Assembly (NCBI GenBank): GCA_001769195.1
Contig: MEOK01000025.1
Coordinates: 1 to 64,000, forward strand
From: Bacteroidetes bacterium GWF2_40_14
GTDB taxonomy: Bacteria; Bacteroidota; Bacteroidia; Bacteroidales; UBA932
Length of the DNA stretch: 64,000 bases
Direction: 5' to 3'
The translations under genes and the position numbers were made by a program. The stretch's first letter is position 1. Every line of letters begins with the position of its first letter. The notes below the pieces were generated by a model, which was not told where the DNA came from, did no database searches, and was given only the letters and a program-made list of their open reading frames with translations. Below, one piece after another: positions 1 to 8,594 of the stretch.

Positions 1-1563
1 ATTCTGCCATACTTGTTTGATAACTCCGTCGGCAGCAATACGATTAGAGTTAATTTGAGTATATGAGTCAATACCCAATCTGTACTGAATAAACCACCAT
101 TTTGTAATATCTGCCTTTACTCCTAAACTGCCTGTAAAACGATCTGTATCGTCAAACATTTTATTTTTATTTACAATCCAGTATGGATTATCGCGTTCTT
201 CCCAAGGATCAAGCCTATCACCGAACATTCTATAACGAGAACCATCTTCATTTAAATAATTTGCCATATTGTCAAATGGAGACCAGTTGTAAACTCCGTA
301 AAGAGCACCGGTTCCTTGTGAACCATAAAGAGCCGCACCGGTCAACGTCCTGTCTGTATGAGCTTGTGAGTAAGCCGCATTTGCATTGAATGTGAAAATA
401 CCGGCTCTCTGTTCACCGTTGAAACGGAAAGTGTATTTGTCATAACCTGTTTTAGGGACAATACCTTGTTGATCATAATAAGATCCGGATAAGTAGAAGT
501 TACTGTTTTTAGTACCCCCCGCAACGCTGGCACTTTGGTCATAGATTGCTCCCCCTTGTAGAAAGTTTCCTATGTTGTCATAAGTCTTTGCTGTAGATTT
601 TTCTCCCCATGAATTGTATGAAAAATCATTGAAAACAGTTCCGAGATAATTCCTGCTGTTGTCGTATTGATCGTCCATATATCCTCTATTGAATTCAGTT
701 TGAACTTCAGGAAGGCTTTTCACCCAAGATGTGGAGAATTTGGAGTTGATGTTAACTTCAATTACACCTTCTTTACCTTTTTTGGTAGAAATAATGACAA
801 CGCCGTTGGCTGCGCGGGAACCATAAAGTGCAGACGCTGCAGGCCCTTTCAATATGGACATATTTTCTATATCCTCAGGATTTATATCCATAATACGGTT
901 AGAAGTTGTGGTTGCCGATTTATAAGAACCGTCAAATGCAGAGTTACCTACAAGAGTTGAAGAGTTATCATAAATCACACCATCGACTACGAACAAAGGT
1001 TGATTGTCTTTGCCTTCAGATCCTGAAGTACCTCCACGAAGAATAATCTGCGCGCCAGAACCTGCTGCACCGGAAGATTGAGTGATGTTAACACCGGCAA
1101 TCTTACCTGAAAGTGAAGAAATTGGGTTTGCAGTCTTATTCCTCATCAATTCATCGGACTTGATGTCGGATACAGCATATCCCAATGCTTTTCTTTCCTT
1201 TTTGATACCCAAAGCTGTTACTACCAGTTCATCCAGAAAAACTGATGATTCGGCCATTGTTACATTAATGATGGACCGATTGTTTACAGTAACACGTTGA
1301 TTTTCCATACCAATGGCAGAAAAGAGCAAAGCTGAATTTGCAGGAGCCTCAATGGAAAAGGTCCCATCAAGATTTGTCGCAACACCAGTTTTGGTTCCTT
1401 CTACAATTACAGATACTCCAATAGCAGGCTGACCGGCTTTGTCTGTAACTTTACCGGTAATCCTGATGTTCTGTGCAACCATAGTTCCTGTAATGAGGAT
1501 CAAGGTAAATACCGAAAGCGTAAATCGCTTACACCATCCGGTTAATTTTTGTGAAACATACAT
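1..1563 (-). CDS. SusC/RagA-family TonB-linked outer-membrane receptor, N-terminal part (cut by window start)
   Basis: The frame is open from an ATG at 1563 to base 1, giving 521 residues of a protein that would normally be about 1,000. A signal peptide ends near residue 31 (MVAQ), followed by a carboxypeptidase-regulatory-like domain (IRITGKVTDKAGQPAIGVSV) and the TonB plug, with the SusC hallmarks QPLFVVDGVIYD, DIENMSILKGPAASALYGS and ANGVVIISTKKG. SusC proteins form the outer-membrane barrel that, with a SusD lipoprotein lid, imports oligosaccharides or peptides using TonB energy. The partner susD would lie beyond base 1. The 17 bases before the ATG match those of the two other susC genes here. 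Substrate cannot be inferred. Confidence 0.95.
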   Translation of the reverse strand, partial: MYVSQKLTGWCKRFTLSVFTLILITGTMVAQNIRITGKVTDKAGQPAIGVSVIVEGTKTGVATNLDGTFSIEAPANSALLFSAIGMENQRVTVNNRSIINVTMAESSVFLDELVVTALGIKKERKALGYAVSDIKSDELMRNKTANPISSLSGKIAGVNITQSSGAAGSGAQIILRGGTSGSEGKDNQPLFVVDGVIYDNSSTLVGNSAFDGSYKSATTTSNRIMDINPEDIENMSILKGPAASALYGSRAANGVVIISTKKGKEGVIEVNINSKFSTSWVKSLPEVQTEFNRGYMDDQYDNSRNYLGTVFNDFSYNSWGEKSTAKTYDNIGNFLQGGAIYDQSASVAGGTKNSNFYLSGSYYDQQGIVPKTGYDKYTFRFNGEQRAGIFTFNANAAYSQAHTDRTLTGAALYGSQGTGALYGVYNWSPFDNMANYLNEDGSRYRMFGDRLDPWEERDNPYWIVNKNKMFDDTDRFTGSLGVKADITKWWFIQYRLGIDSYTQINSNRIAADGVIKQVWQN

Positions 1564-1640
1564 GAATTAAAATTTTAGGTTAATATTTATAGTTAAGTTA
1601 GCAAAATGCCATGGAAAAATTGCAGTTATATAGTCTGTAT
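1564..1640 (-). promoter_or_regulatory. Leader and probable promoter region of the first susC
   Basis: The sequence immediately before the start codon, reading TTAACCTAAAATTTTAA on the minus strand, is shared with the leaders of the susC genes at 5025-8141 and 10449-13865. A CATTTTG box about 45 bases upstream of the ATG resembles the Bacteroidota -7 element but is not a full TAnnTTTG match. The inverted repeat found upstream of the other two genes is not evident here. No Shine-Dalgarno sequence is present, as is usual in this phylum. Nothing else is seen up to the terminator at 1772. Confidence 0.4.
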
Positions 1641-1771
1641 TTAAAATTTATACTGATTTGTTATTAAAAAATCAATTTATCCTCAAAAATCTATTAAAAG
1701 CTCAATATACACTAGGGTTTCCCGATTTGTAAAATTAATATAATTATTGAGACTTTGTAGCTCTTTGAGCA

Positions 1772-1802
1772 AGAAAAAAAGGCTGCCCACTTTAGACAGC
1801 CT
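1772..1802 (-). terminator. Rho-independent terminator of the susC-susD-lipoprotein-DUF4251 operon
   Basis: On the minus strand a 6-bp stem AGGCTG/CAGCCT with an 11-base loop is followed by a run of seven T. It lies about 30 bases after the stop of the DUF4251 gene and ends the operon that starts at 8141. Confidence 0.8.
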
Positions 1803-1832
1803 CTTTAATTAAATATCCTATAAATCCTATCT

Positions 1833-2339
1833 CTACACTACATTTGGCCTTTTATAATACTTAGCTTCTGCCCTTGGAATTACCTCCCCGGAAAAACGCC
1901 TTGTATTACCCTTTGTAGGTATGACAATTACGTCAGCATAGTTACCCCCTTTTTTCATGAAAATCTCAATTTTTGCAGTTATGGCAGAACCCATAACCTG
2001 CATTTCTATCTTGATATTTCCTTTTTTGTCGACAACTTTGCTGAATTCATCCACAGTTGTCTTATTGGTGTAACTGTTGCTGGCTACTATCATCCCCTGG
2101 AGGAATACAAACTCCCTCTCATATGAGAGAAAGTTTGCTTCGTCTGTATTGGTTCCTATTGTACCATCGCTCGATTCATAAGTATCCACAACTATTACAA
2201 AGTCCTTAGCATCTATGGCAGCAACTGCTTTATCAAACTGAGCCTGTGCTGCAGCCTCTTTTTCTGCTTTTTTGTTCTGGGCAGAAGAAAAAGTGGATGC
2301 AAAACATATTATTGCAAGTATAAGAAATAACTTTTTCAT
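1833..2339 (-). CDS. Secreted DUF4251-like protein
   Basis: A 168-residue protein with a cleavable signal peptide (about residues 1-20, ending FSSAQ) and a short Ala/Lys-rich coiled stretch. The following beta-rich domain has the general layout of the Bacteroidales DUF4251 family (FVIVVDTYESSDG near the start, then paired beta strands). Family assignment is by eye and moderate. It is the last gene of the operon headed by the susC at 8141, only 7 bp after the lipoprotein gene, and is followed by a terminator. No catalytic motif is seen. Function is unknown; co-transcription suggests a periplasmic or surface accessory role in uptake. Confidence 0.7.
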   Translation of the reverse strand: MKKLFLILAIICFASTFSSAQNKKAEKEAAAQAQFDKAVAAIDAKDFVIVVDTYESSDGTIGTNTDEANFLSYEREFVFLQGMIVASNSYTNKTTVDEFSKVVDKKGNIKIEMQVMGSAITAKIEIFMKKGGNYADVIVIPTKGNTRRFSGEVIPRAEAKYYKRPNVV

Positions 2340-2346
2340 GTATGAA

Positions 2347-3198
2347 CTAATTTAATGCAATAGTACTCAGCCTTATAGCCTGTGTGGCATATGTCGCCCC
2401 AACCTTGCCATTCATGTGAAATATCCATCCTCTTCCCTTTGCCAGAGAAAACCCGGTTGCCGCCCAATTTGTCAAGGCACCCGATGATGAAGGATAGTAC
2501 TGAAGAAGATTACCGGCTGCATCATATACAACAAATGCCAATCCTGATTCTGTTCCCGACCATACGGTTGCAGTGCCTTTTAATAATTTATATGGGATAA
2601 GTGCAGATGATTCCTTGAAACCACAAGAAGCTAAATTAATGTAAACATAAGGGCTGGCAGTTGTACCTGCACCTCTTCTTCCCTTAAGATAAAGAGTTCC
2701 GTAAGGAGTTACTCCGTCAGCTTTATAGAGCAGGTTTACAAACTTAATGTAGCACAATGTATCTGCCCATGGGTCGCTGGCAGGGAATACGTCTTCATCC
2801 TGAATAACATAAGGAGGCTGAGTAAGATCATAAAGGAAGGCTGTGTGTTTTTTGCCTGCTGTCACATCAAATGTTTTGCTGAAATGCGGAACATCTTTTG
2901 TTGTACCTGTATAGGTGTCCACTTTAACTGTACCCGCAGGAACCACATGGTATTTTGCCGCACTGTTCGGGTAAATCCCACCTAATGCAGTTGATACCTC
3001 AGATACTAGTTTGTCGTTGTAAGCCAGTCTGGTGATGTTTAGTGTTGTTGACGCAACCAAAGGGAGGTCATATACCAGCCTCACCTCAGCTGATTTTGTA
3101 AGGTCTATATCTGTACTATTGAATGTTATTACATTTTTCTCGCAAGAAGCTAGTAAAAACACCATTAAGACAGAAACTAATGTTAATATTTTTTTCAT
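2347..3198 (-). CDS. Surface/periplasmic lipoprotein of a SusCD operon (SusE/F position)
   Basis: A 283-residue protein with a type II signal peptide; the lipobox LLASC puts the lipidated Cys at residue 19. The rest looks like two beta-sandwich repeats, the first about residues 30-140 (ending in KKHTAFLYDL) and the second about 145-283, reminiscent of DUF4397-type domains. It follows the susD-like gene by 26 bp, the position that SusE/SusF-type ligand-binding lipoproteins occupy in classical Sus operons. A ligand-binding role is inferred from position. No enzyme motif is visible. Confidence 0.75.
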   Translation of the reverse strand: MKKILTLVSVLMVFLLASCEKNVITFNSTDIDLTKSAEVRLVYDLPLVASTTLNITRLAYNDKLVSEVSTALGGIYPNSAAKYHVVPAGTVKVDTYTGTTKDVPHFSKTFDVTAGKKHTAFLYDLTQPPYVIQDEDVFPASDPWADTLCYIKFVNLLYKADGVTPYGTLYLKGRRGAGTTASPYVYINLASCGFKESSALIPYKLLKGTATVWSGTESGLAFVVYDAAGNLLQYYPSSSGALTNWAATGFSLAKGRGWIFHMNGKVGATYATQAIRLSTIALN

Positions 3199-3224
3199 TA
3201 TTGGTCTTTTTAAAATTATAGTTA

Positions 3225-5012
3225 CTAATTACTAGGTATAGAAAACCAAACCTGTGATGTGTGATAATTGTCTGCATCACCCGCAATTGGCGTCAAAGCC
3301 TTGAGAGAAGGAAGGTTCCACATATACTCGGAGTTATAACGAGGGCGAAGACGATAGTATGGTGATCCTTGGTTAAGTGTAGAAAACTTAGATCTTCTGT
3401 TCAGCACATCTGAAGGAGGGAGAAAGAATCCTTTATATACCCTTGCTACGTCTGAATCAAGTTTGTGGTAAACAACATCTGCAGTCCATGATGTTCCGGT
3501 AACAGGAACACCGCCCGATCCAAGAAGCAGGTCGTAATGATAACGACGAAGGTCATTCCAGGTATCAAGGCTCCATGGGAACAGCGCTACATACTTCTGC
3601 ATCATAATGTGAGACAATGTAAAGTTTGCAATAGGCATGGCATTTACAAATTTACTATTCAGATATTCCGCTGCGAGCGTATTAAAACGTGCAACTGTAA
3701 TCTTGTCACCTATCACTGATGTCTGTTTATTTGCAGTGTTCTTGACAGCTGTACCTGCAACCATAGACTTCTTGACAAAATCCATATGACCTGCAACAGC
3801 AAGTTTGAATGCGTCAAAAGCCTGAGCTTTCTGATTTTTCAGGAATAAAGCTTCTGCTTTAATAAACTGAATTTCAGAATAACTGGTAAGTGGCCAAGGA
3901 GCGTCATCCCTGTAAAGCCATCTTCCGAAACCTGAACTTGTTGCAGTAGGAGCAGCTGTTGAGCCCCAGAAAGTACAGCTTGCTGTATATCCAGGTCTTG
4001 TGCCAATAAATCTAAAAGTGCCCTTTTTAATGTCATTCTGATTTGCAGGCATTGTATCAATACTTCCTAAAAGAACAATCGCTCTTGGATCAAGAGTTGC
4101 TGTATCTGTCACCATCTGATAAGCGCTAAGTCCCTCAAGTGTACCGGAAGAGGTGTAATTAGGAATGTTCCCTGTCATAACCTGAACAATATAGTCTGAC
4201 TGAGTGAGTACATTCGAAAGGTTACCTCTCAGCACTCCAAAGAAATTTGAAGTTGTAGAAACACCTGTTGCAGAGAAAGTAAGATAAGGATCATCTGCGG
4301 CACTTGTAAAAGACAGGTCGGCACAAGCTATTGCCGAATCTAGGTATCCTGCGTTTTTCTTTGATATTGCAATATAATTTCTTGCAAGTACGGCATATGC
4401 GAATTTCTTCCATTTTGCAGCATCGCCTTTATAAATAAGGTCTGCTGTTGCTATGGTAGGATATACATTGTTATCTGTCTTATCAAGTTCTGCAATAGCC
4501 TGACGGGCCCATGTGCGAACCATTTTAAAGGCATACTCCTGTGTGTCATATCTGTGTGAAAGAAGGCCAGGAACAAAAGCATCCTGAACAGGAATATCTC
4601 CGTGAAGCGAGCCCAGGATATGCCAAGAGTAAGCCTTAACGGCCAGACCTATACCTGCCATCTTGTATTGTTCCAGTCTTCTGCCATCGTTGATAATGTC
4701 TTCTACGTTCATTCCCTGAAGCCAGTAAACCATTCTCCAGGCTTCTCCCCCATTGTCACTCCCCGCAGTGAAACTGTGAGAAGAACCCCATGTAGAAGCA
4801 AACGCAGAGCTCCCTCCAAAATATTCGCAAATTGGAGCAACAGCTCTCAGGTCATATGCTATACCCTCATAAGAGGCCAATACAGGACCCAGTCTAAGAA
4901 CCGGTTGTACCCAGTCAGGCGAGTCCACGTTTTTATTAACATCAAGCCATTTTGTACACGAGGTGCTGCCGATGGCCAGAAGTATAAATAATGATAATAA
5001 TATTTTTCTCAT
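3225..5012 (-). CDS. SusD/RagB-like nutrient-binding outer-membrane lipoprotein (SusD-like 2 type)
   Basis: A SusD-superfamily lipoprotein of about 595 residues. I place the start at the ATG at 5012 (MRKILLSLFILL) rather than an in-frame ATG four codons upstream that abuts the susC stop, because the signal peptide then begins with the usual short basic n-region; the lipobox GSTSC ends at Cys19. The mature N-terminus (TKWLDVNKNVDSP) and the helical TPR-like core match the SusD-like_2 subfamily (PF12771), usually paired with shorter SusC proteins as here. It caps the SusC barrel and captures the ligand at the cell surface. It directly follows susC in the operon. Confidence 0.93.
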   Translation of the reverse strand: MRKILLSLFILLAIGSTSCTKWLDVNKNVDSPDWVQPVLRLGPVLASYEGIAYDLRAVAPICEYFGGSSAFASTWGSSHSFTAGSDNGGEAWRMVYWLQGMNVEDIINDGRRLEQYKMAGIGLAVKAYSWHILGSLHGDIPVQDAFVPGLLSHRYDTQEYAFKMVRTWARQAIAELDKTDNNVYPTIATADLIYKGDAAKWKKFAYAVLARNYIAISKKNAGYLDSAIACADLSFTSAADDPYLTFSATGVSTTSNFFGVLRGNLSNVLTQSDYIVQVMTGNIPNYTSSGTLEGLSAYQMVTDTATLDPRAIVLLGSIDTMPANQNDIKKGTFRFIGTRPGYTASCTFWGSTAAPTATSSGFGRWLYRDDAPWPLTSYSEIQFIKAEALFLKNQKAQAFDAFKLAVAGHMDFVKKSMVAGTAVKNTANKQTSVIGDKITVARFNTLAAEYLNSKFVNAMPIANFTLSHIMMQKYVALFPWSLDTWNDLRRYHYDLLLGSGGVPVTGTSWTADVVYHKLDSDVARVYKGFFLPPSDVLNRRSKFSTLNQGSPYYRLRPRYNSEYMWNLPSLKALTPIAGDADNYHTSQVWFSIPSN

Positions 5013-5024
5013 CTCTATATTCAA

Positions 5025-8000
5025 TTAAAATGTTACCTTTATACCAAATGACAGTCCCCTTGGGGCTGCAATGGCCATCATATCCTGGCCAACTCCGCCT
5101 GTCCCGCCAAGCGATGCAGAGTTAGAGTTACCCACAACGTCTATACCGGAGTAGTTAGTCCACACAAAAAGATCTGAACCAGATACAAAAACCGACGCTG
5201 CAGAAAGCAGACCTTTTGTACTCTTGTTCAACCATTTTCTGTCCAGACTGTATTCCATTCTCAAGTCGTACAATCTCATGTATCTGATACCCGACTCAAT
5301 CCAGTTAGGGTCCCCTCCTGAGTAGCCGTATTGCAGGTCGCCCAGTTTTACACCAATTATGTTTACTGTTGGTGTAGCTGTGTTTTCATAGCCGTCTTTA
5401 AGTACGCCATTGAAAACTACCGGTGCTGCCTCTCTTTGAGTAACAGACTCCTGGCTGTAACCATATTGCTGCATATAACGTTTTGTACCATTTACAACGG
5501 TGGCTCCAAGACGTCCATCAAGCAGGGCAGAAAAAGAGAAGCCGTTGTATTTGATAGAAATATTCAAGCCAAGCAACAAATCCGGTTCACGGTCAGCCAA
5601 AAAGCTCCATGTTCCTAAGTAAAGAGGAAGACCAGATGAAGGGTCAATAAGAATCTGACCTGCTGTGTTTCTTTGATAATCATTACCCGTCAGTGAGGTT
5701 ATTGGATAACCAACCTTAATACCATTTCTTATGTTTCCTGAATTCCAGGTGTATGCATTATAGTACTCCGATACATTCTCCGGAAGGCTCTCAACATTAC
5801 TCCAGTTCTTGGTTACGTTAAGACCCATATTCACAACCCAGTTGCGATTTTTTACAATATCACCCGCTACTCTGAGTTCAAGACCGCTGGTTTTAAACGA
5901 CCCGACATTCATATTGTTCAATACAAAGCCGGTTGCATAACTCATACGGAATCCTGTGATAATCTGATCCTTTGAGAATGTGTTATAGTAAGCAAAGTCA
6001 ACGTCCATCCTGTTTCTGAAAAGACGGGCTTCAAGTCCGACTTCCCAAGCAGTGTTCATTTCAGGACGAAGGTTCACGTTTGGCCCTGTATAGCCGTAGC
6101 GATAACCACCAAAAGAGGTGGCTGCAGCCTCCTGTGCCGGATAGATAGAAAGAGGCGGAGCATCTTTACCTACCTGAGTCACCGACCCTCTTAATTTAAT
6201 ATAACTGAAAGTCTCTTTGTGAGATTTTAAGAAAGGAAGTTCAGAGAGAATAAAACTTGCGTCAACAGCAGGATAGAAGTAACTATTGTTGTCAACAGGA
6301 AGTGTCGACGACCAGTCGTTACGCCCACGGACTGTTACGAATGCCAGATTGTTGTATGAGAACTCAAATGAGCCTGAGATTCCCTGCAGACGTCTTTGTG
6401 TTTTGTTTGTTCTGTTTACAATTGTTGCAACATCACAGTTGTTTATTGACTGGAAATCTGCAACCATGAATTTTTCTCCATGCACAGACAATACATTTGT
6501 CAGTTGTTCCTGCTGGTGATAACCAACCTGTGCAGAAGCATTGAACTTGCCAAAGTCTTTTTTATATGAAGCAATTACGTTAATTGCAGGGTTAGACTGA
6601 AGCACTCTTGACTGGTCATAAGAACCCGTACCTGTTGCAGTTGAAGACCATTGCGGGTGGCGGACAACTTCAATTGTGGTAGTACCTATATCATAACCAA
6701 CCTGTCCACGAATGAGCAGGTCCTTTATTGGAGTAAGGTTGACAACCATATTTGTTATAAAACGTTCTGATTCGTCATAATTTTTATTCTTGTACAGGTC
6801 AAAATATGGGTTTAGAATATCTACGTCCACATATCTGTTTGGATATCGGATATTTCCTGCTGCATTGAGATATGTTCTCATATCATCTGTCAAAGGCCAT
6901 ACCATGGCTCTTTGCAAAGGGCCACCGGTACCTTTGGCAACCTTGGTATTAGTAGTGTTTGTATATTGAAGAGAAGCCTCAACATTCATCCATTTAGACA
7001 GTTTGGCTGTTCCCGACAGTGAGATATTGTTACGGGTATATGCCGATGTAGGTACAATACCGGTTTGTTCTGTTGTACTTGCAGCTGCACGGAATGTCAT
7101 AGCATCGCTACCTGCCTCAAATGACACATTGTGTTTTTTGGTGATACCTGTCTGGAAGAAATTCTTTATGTTGTCATAAAGTTTAGTCCCGGGCGCATAT
7201 TCTGCACCAAACCTTCTTTGAGTGTAGTAGTTTGTATTGCCATACATACCATTGTCATACTTGGTTTGCATCTCCGGATAACGATATGCCTGGTCAAAAC
7301 GGAAGAAGTTGTTGTAGCTTACAATTCCTCTACCTGTTTTACCTTTTTTGGTAGTAATAATGATAGCTCCGTTGGAGGCATCACTACCATAAAGAGCCGC
7401 TGCTGCTGCTCCTTTAAGAATGGTCATACTTTCAATATCCTCAGGGTTAAGGTCTGAACCACGGTTAGAGAAGTCGAGGTTACGGTCCGCAACAACCGGA
7501 TCTGCACCAGCTTTAGAAGCCATGTTACCGATTGGGTTGAACGTTGAGTTGTTCATTGGAATACCATCGATAACATATAAAGGCTGGTTGTTACCGGAAA
7601 TTGAGGTTGCTCCGCGGATAAGTACAGAGCTTGATGCTCCCGGAGTTCCACTTGAATTGGTAATTTGGACCCCGGCAACACGACCTTGTAATGCTGTAAT
7701 GAAGTTCTCGCGTCCGGTTTCTGCAATCTCTGCTCCTCTTACGCTTTGAACTGACGCTCCTACTGCCCTGGCAGCTCTCTTTACGCCAAACTCTCCTATT
7801 ATTACAGCTTCCTCCAGAAGAACAGCATCTTCTCTCAAAACAATCTTGAGAGTTGCTCTGTTCCTTAAAGGAATCGACTGCTTTTCGTAACCGAGTGCGG
7901 TTACCTCAAGTGTTGAGTTCCCTGGAATTGTTAGTGAAAATTTTCCATCAAGATCTGCTGCTACTCCGGTTTTGGTACCTTGGATAAGGACACTTGCCCC

Positions 8001-8141
8001 AATAATGGGCAGTCCCCTCTCGTCAGTAACAACTCCGGTAACCTTGATGTTCTGTGCCCACATAGATCCTGCAATTAACAGGAGGGCGAAAACCGACAGT
8101 ACTTTTCGTACTATACGGTCTCTTTCTTTTGAAACATGCAT
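5025..8141 (-). CDS. SusC/RagA-family TonB-linked outer-membrane receptor
   Basis: A full-length 1,038-residue SusC. It has an unusually long basic n-region (MHVSKERDRIVRK) and a signal peptide ending GSMWAQ at residue 30. A carboxypeptidase-regulatory-like beta domain spans about 33-115, the plug about 120-265 (QPLYVIDGIPM, SMTILKGAAAAALYGS, NGAIIITTKKG), and a 22-strand barrel ends in a C-terminal Phe. With the SusD-like lipoprotein encoded downstream it forms a TonB-driven importer. The operon contains no glycoside hydrolase, peptidase or regulator that would reveal the substrate. The first 30 residues are 27/30 identical to the susC at 13865, although the rest of the two proteins differ strongly. 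Confidence 0.96.
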   Translation of the reverse strand: MHVSKERDRIVRKVLSVFALLLIAGSMWAQNIKVTGVVTDERGLPIIGASVLIQGTKTGVAADLDGKFSLTIPGNSTLEVTALGYEKQSIPLRNRATLKIVLREDAVLLEEAVIIGEFGVKRAARAVGASVQSVRGAEIAETGRENFITALQGRVAGVQITNSSGTPGASSSVLIRGATSISGNNQPLYVIDGIPMNNSTFNPIGNMASKAGADPVVADRNLDFSNRGSDLNPEDIESMTILKGAAAAALYGSDASNGAIIITTKKGKTGRGIVSYNNFFRFDQAYRYPEMQTKYDNGMYGNTNYYTQRRFGAEYAPGTKLYDNIKNFFQTGITKKHNVSFEAGSDAMTFRAAASTTEQTGIVPTSAYTRNNISLSGTAKLSKWMNVEASLQYTNTTNTKVAKGTGGPLQRAMVWPLTDDMRTYLNAAGNIRYPNRYVDVDILNPYFDLYKNKNYDESERFITNMVVNLTPIKDLLIRGQVGYDIGTTTIEVVRHPQWSSTATGTGSYDQSRVLQSNPAINVIASYKKDFGKFNASAQVGYHQQEQLTNVLSVHGEKFMVADFQSINNCDVATIVNRTNKTQRRLQGISGSFEFSYNNLAFVTVRGRNDWSSTLPVDNNSYFYPAVDASFILSELPFLKSHKETFSYIKLRGSVTQVGKDAPPLSIYPAQEAAATSFGGYRYGYTGPNVNLRPEMNTAWEVGLEARLFRNRMDVDFAYYNTFSKDQIITGFRMSYATGFVLNNMNVGSFKTSGLELRVAGDIVKNRNWVVNMGLNVTKNWSNVESLPENVSEYYNAYTWNSGNIRNGIKVGYPITSLTGNDYQRNTAGQILIDPSSGLPLYLGTWSFLADREPDLLLGLNISIKYNGFSFSALLDGRLGATVVNGTKRYMQQYGYSQESVTQREAAPVVFNGVLKDGYENTATPTVNIIGVKLGDLQYGYSGGDPNWIESGIRYMRLYDLRMEYSLDRKWLNKSTKGLLSAASVFVSGSDLFVWTNYSGIDVVGNSNSASLGGTGGVGQDMMAIAAPRGLSFGIKVTF

Positions 8142-8300
8142 GAGTTTAAAATTTTAGGTTATAAATTTAGTTTACAAAAAAGGTTTCTTGAATTACATTT
8201 TGTCTTTTAATGGTTTATTAATGTTTCTGTTTATAACTAAAACCGAACAATTGAGTTACATATAAATAGTAAGACACCAATGGTTATTATGGTTTTAGTA
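8142..8300 (-). promoter_or_regulatory. Shared susC upstream region with inverted repeat (copy 1)
   Basis: Read on the minus strand this region aligns over roughly 160 bases with the sequence upstream of the susC at 13865. It contains the arms ACTAAAACC (8299-8291) and GGTTTTAGT (8244-8236) separated by 46 bases. The spacer carries the conserved core TATGTAACTCAAT. Arm position and spacing are the same in copy 2, where one base pair has changed on both sides (see findings). The last 17 bases before the ATG match all three susC leaders. The interval 8301-8523 is AT-rich and I see nothing else in it. Confidence 0.6.
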
Positions 8301-8523
8301 ATTGTAAATATATAACAATTTTATTAAACTTTCCCTCACTTCTGCCAAATCAGTATTCAATATTGTCAATTTTATGGAAAAACAAAAAAATAGCTGTCTT
8401 ATAATCTGCATATTTGTTATAATTAAACCAAAATAAAGTTCCATATCTGGAATTATGTAACAATTTGTAAGCAAATTTCTTGTAAAGAAAAATTGCGTAG
8501 GAAAATATTTTCGGTTATATAAA

Positions 8524-8561
8524 TATAAAAAACACTTGCCAGAAATTCTGACAAGTGTTTA
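8524..8561 (-). terminator. Rho-independent terminator of the susC-susD operon
   Basis: On the minus strand the stem AAACACTTG/CAAGTGTTT (9 bp) encloses a loop that can add AGAA/TTCT pairing, and is followed by a T run. It lies 34 bases after the susD stop at 8595. Confidence 0.9.
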
Positions 8562-8594
8562 AATATAAATAAGATTTTACTCCTTTTTCTGATG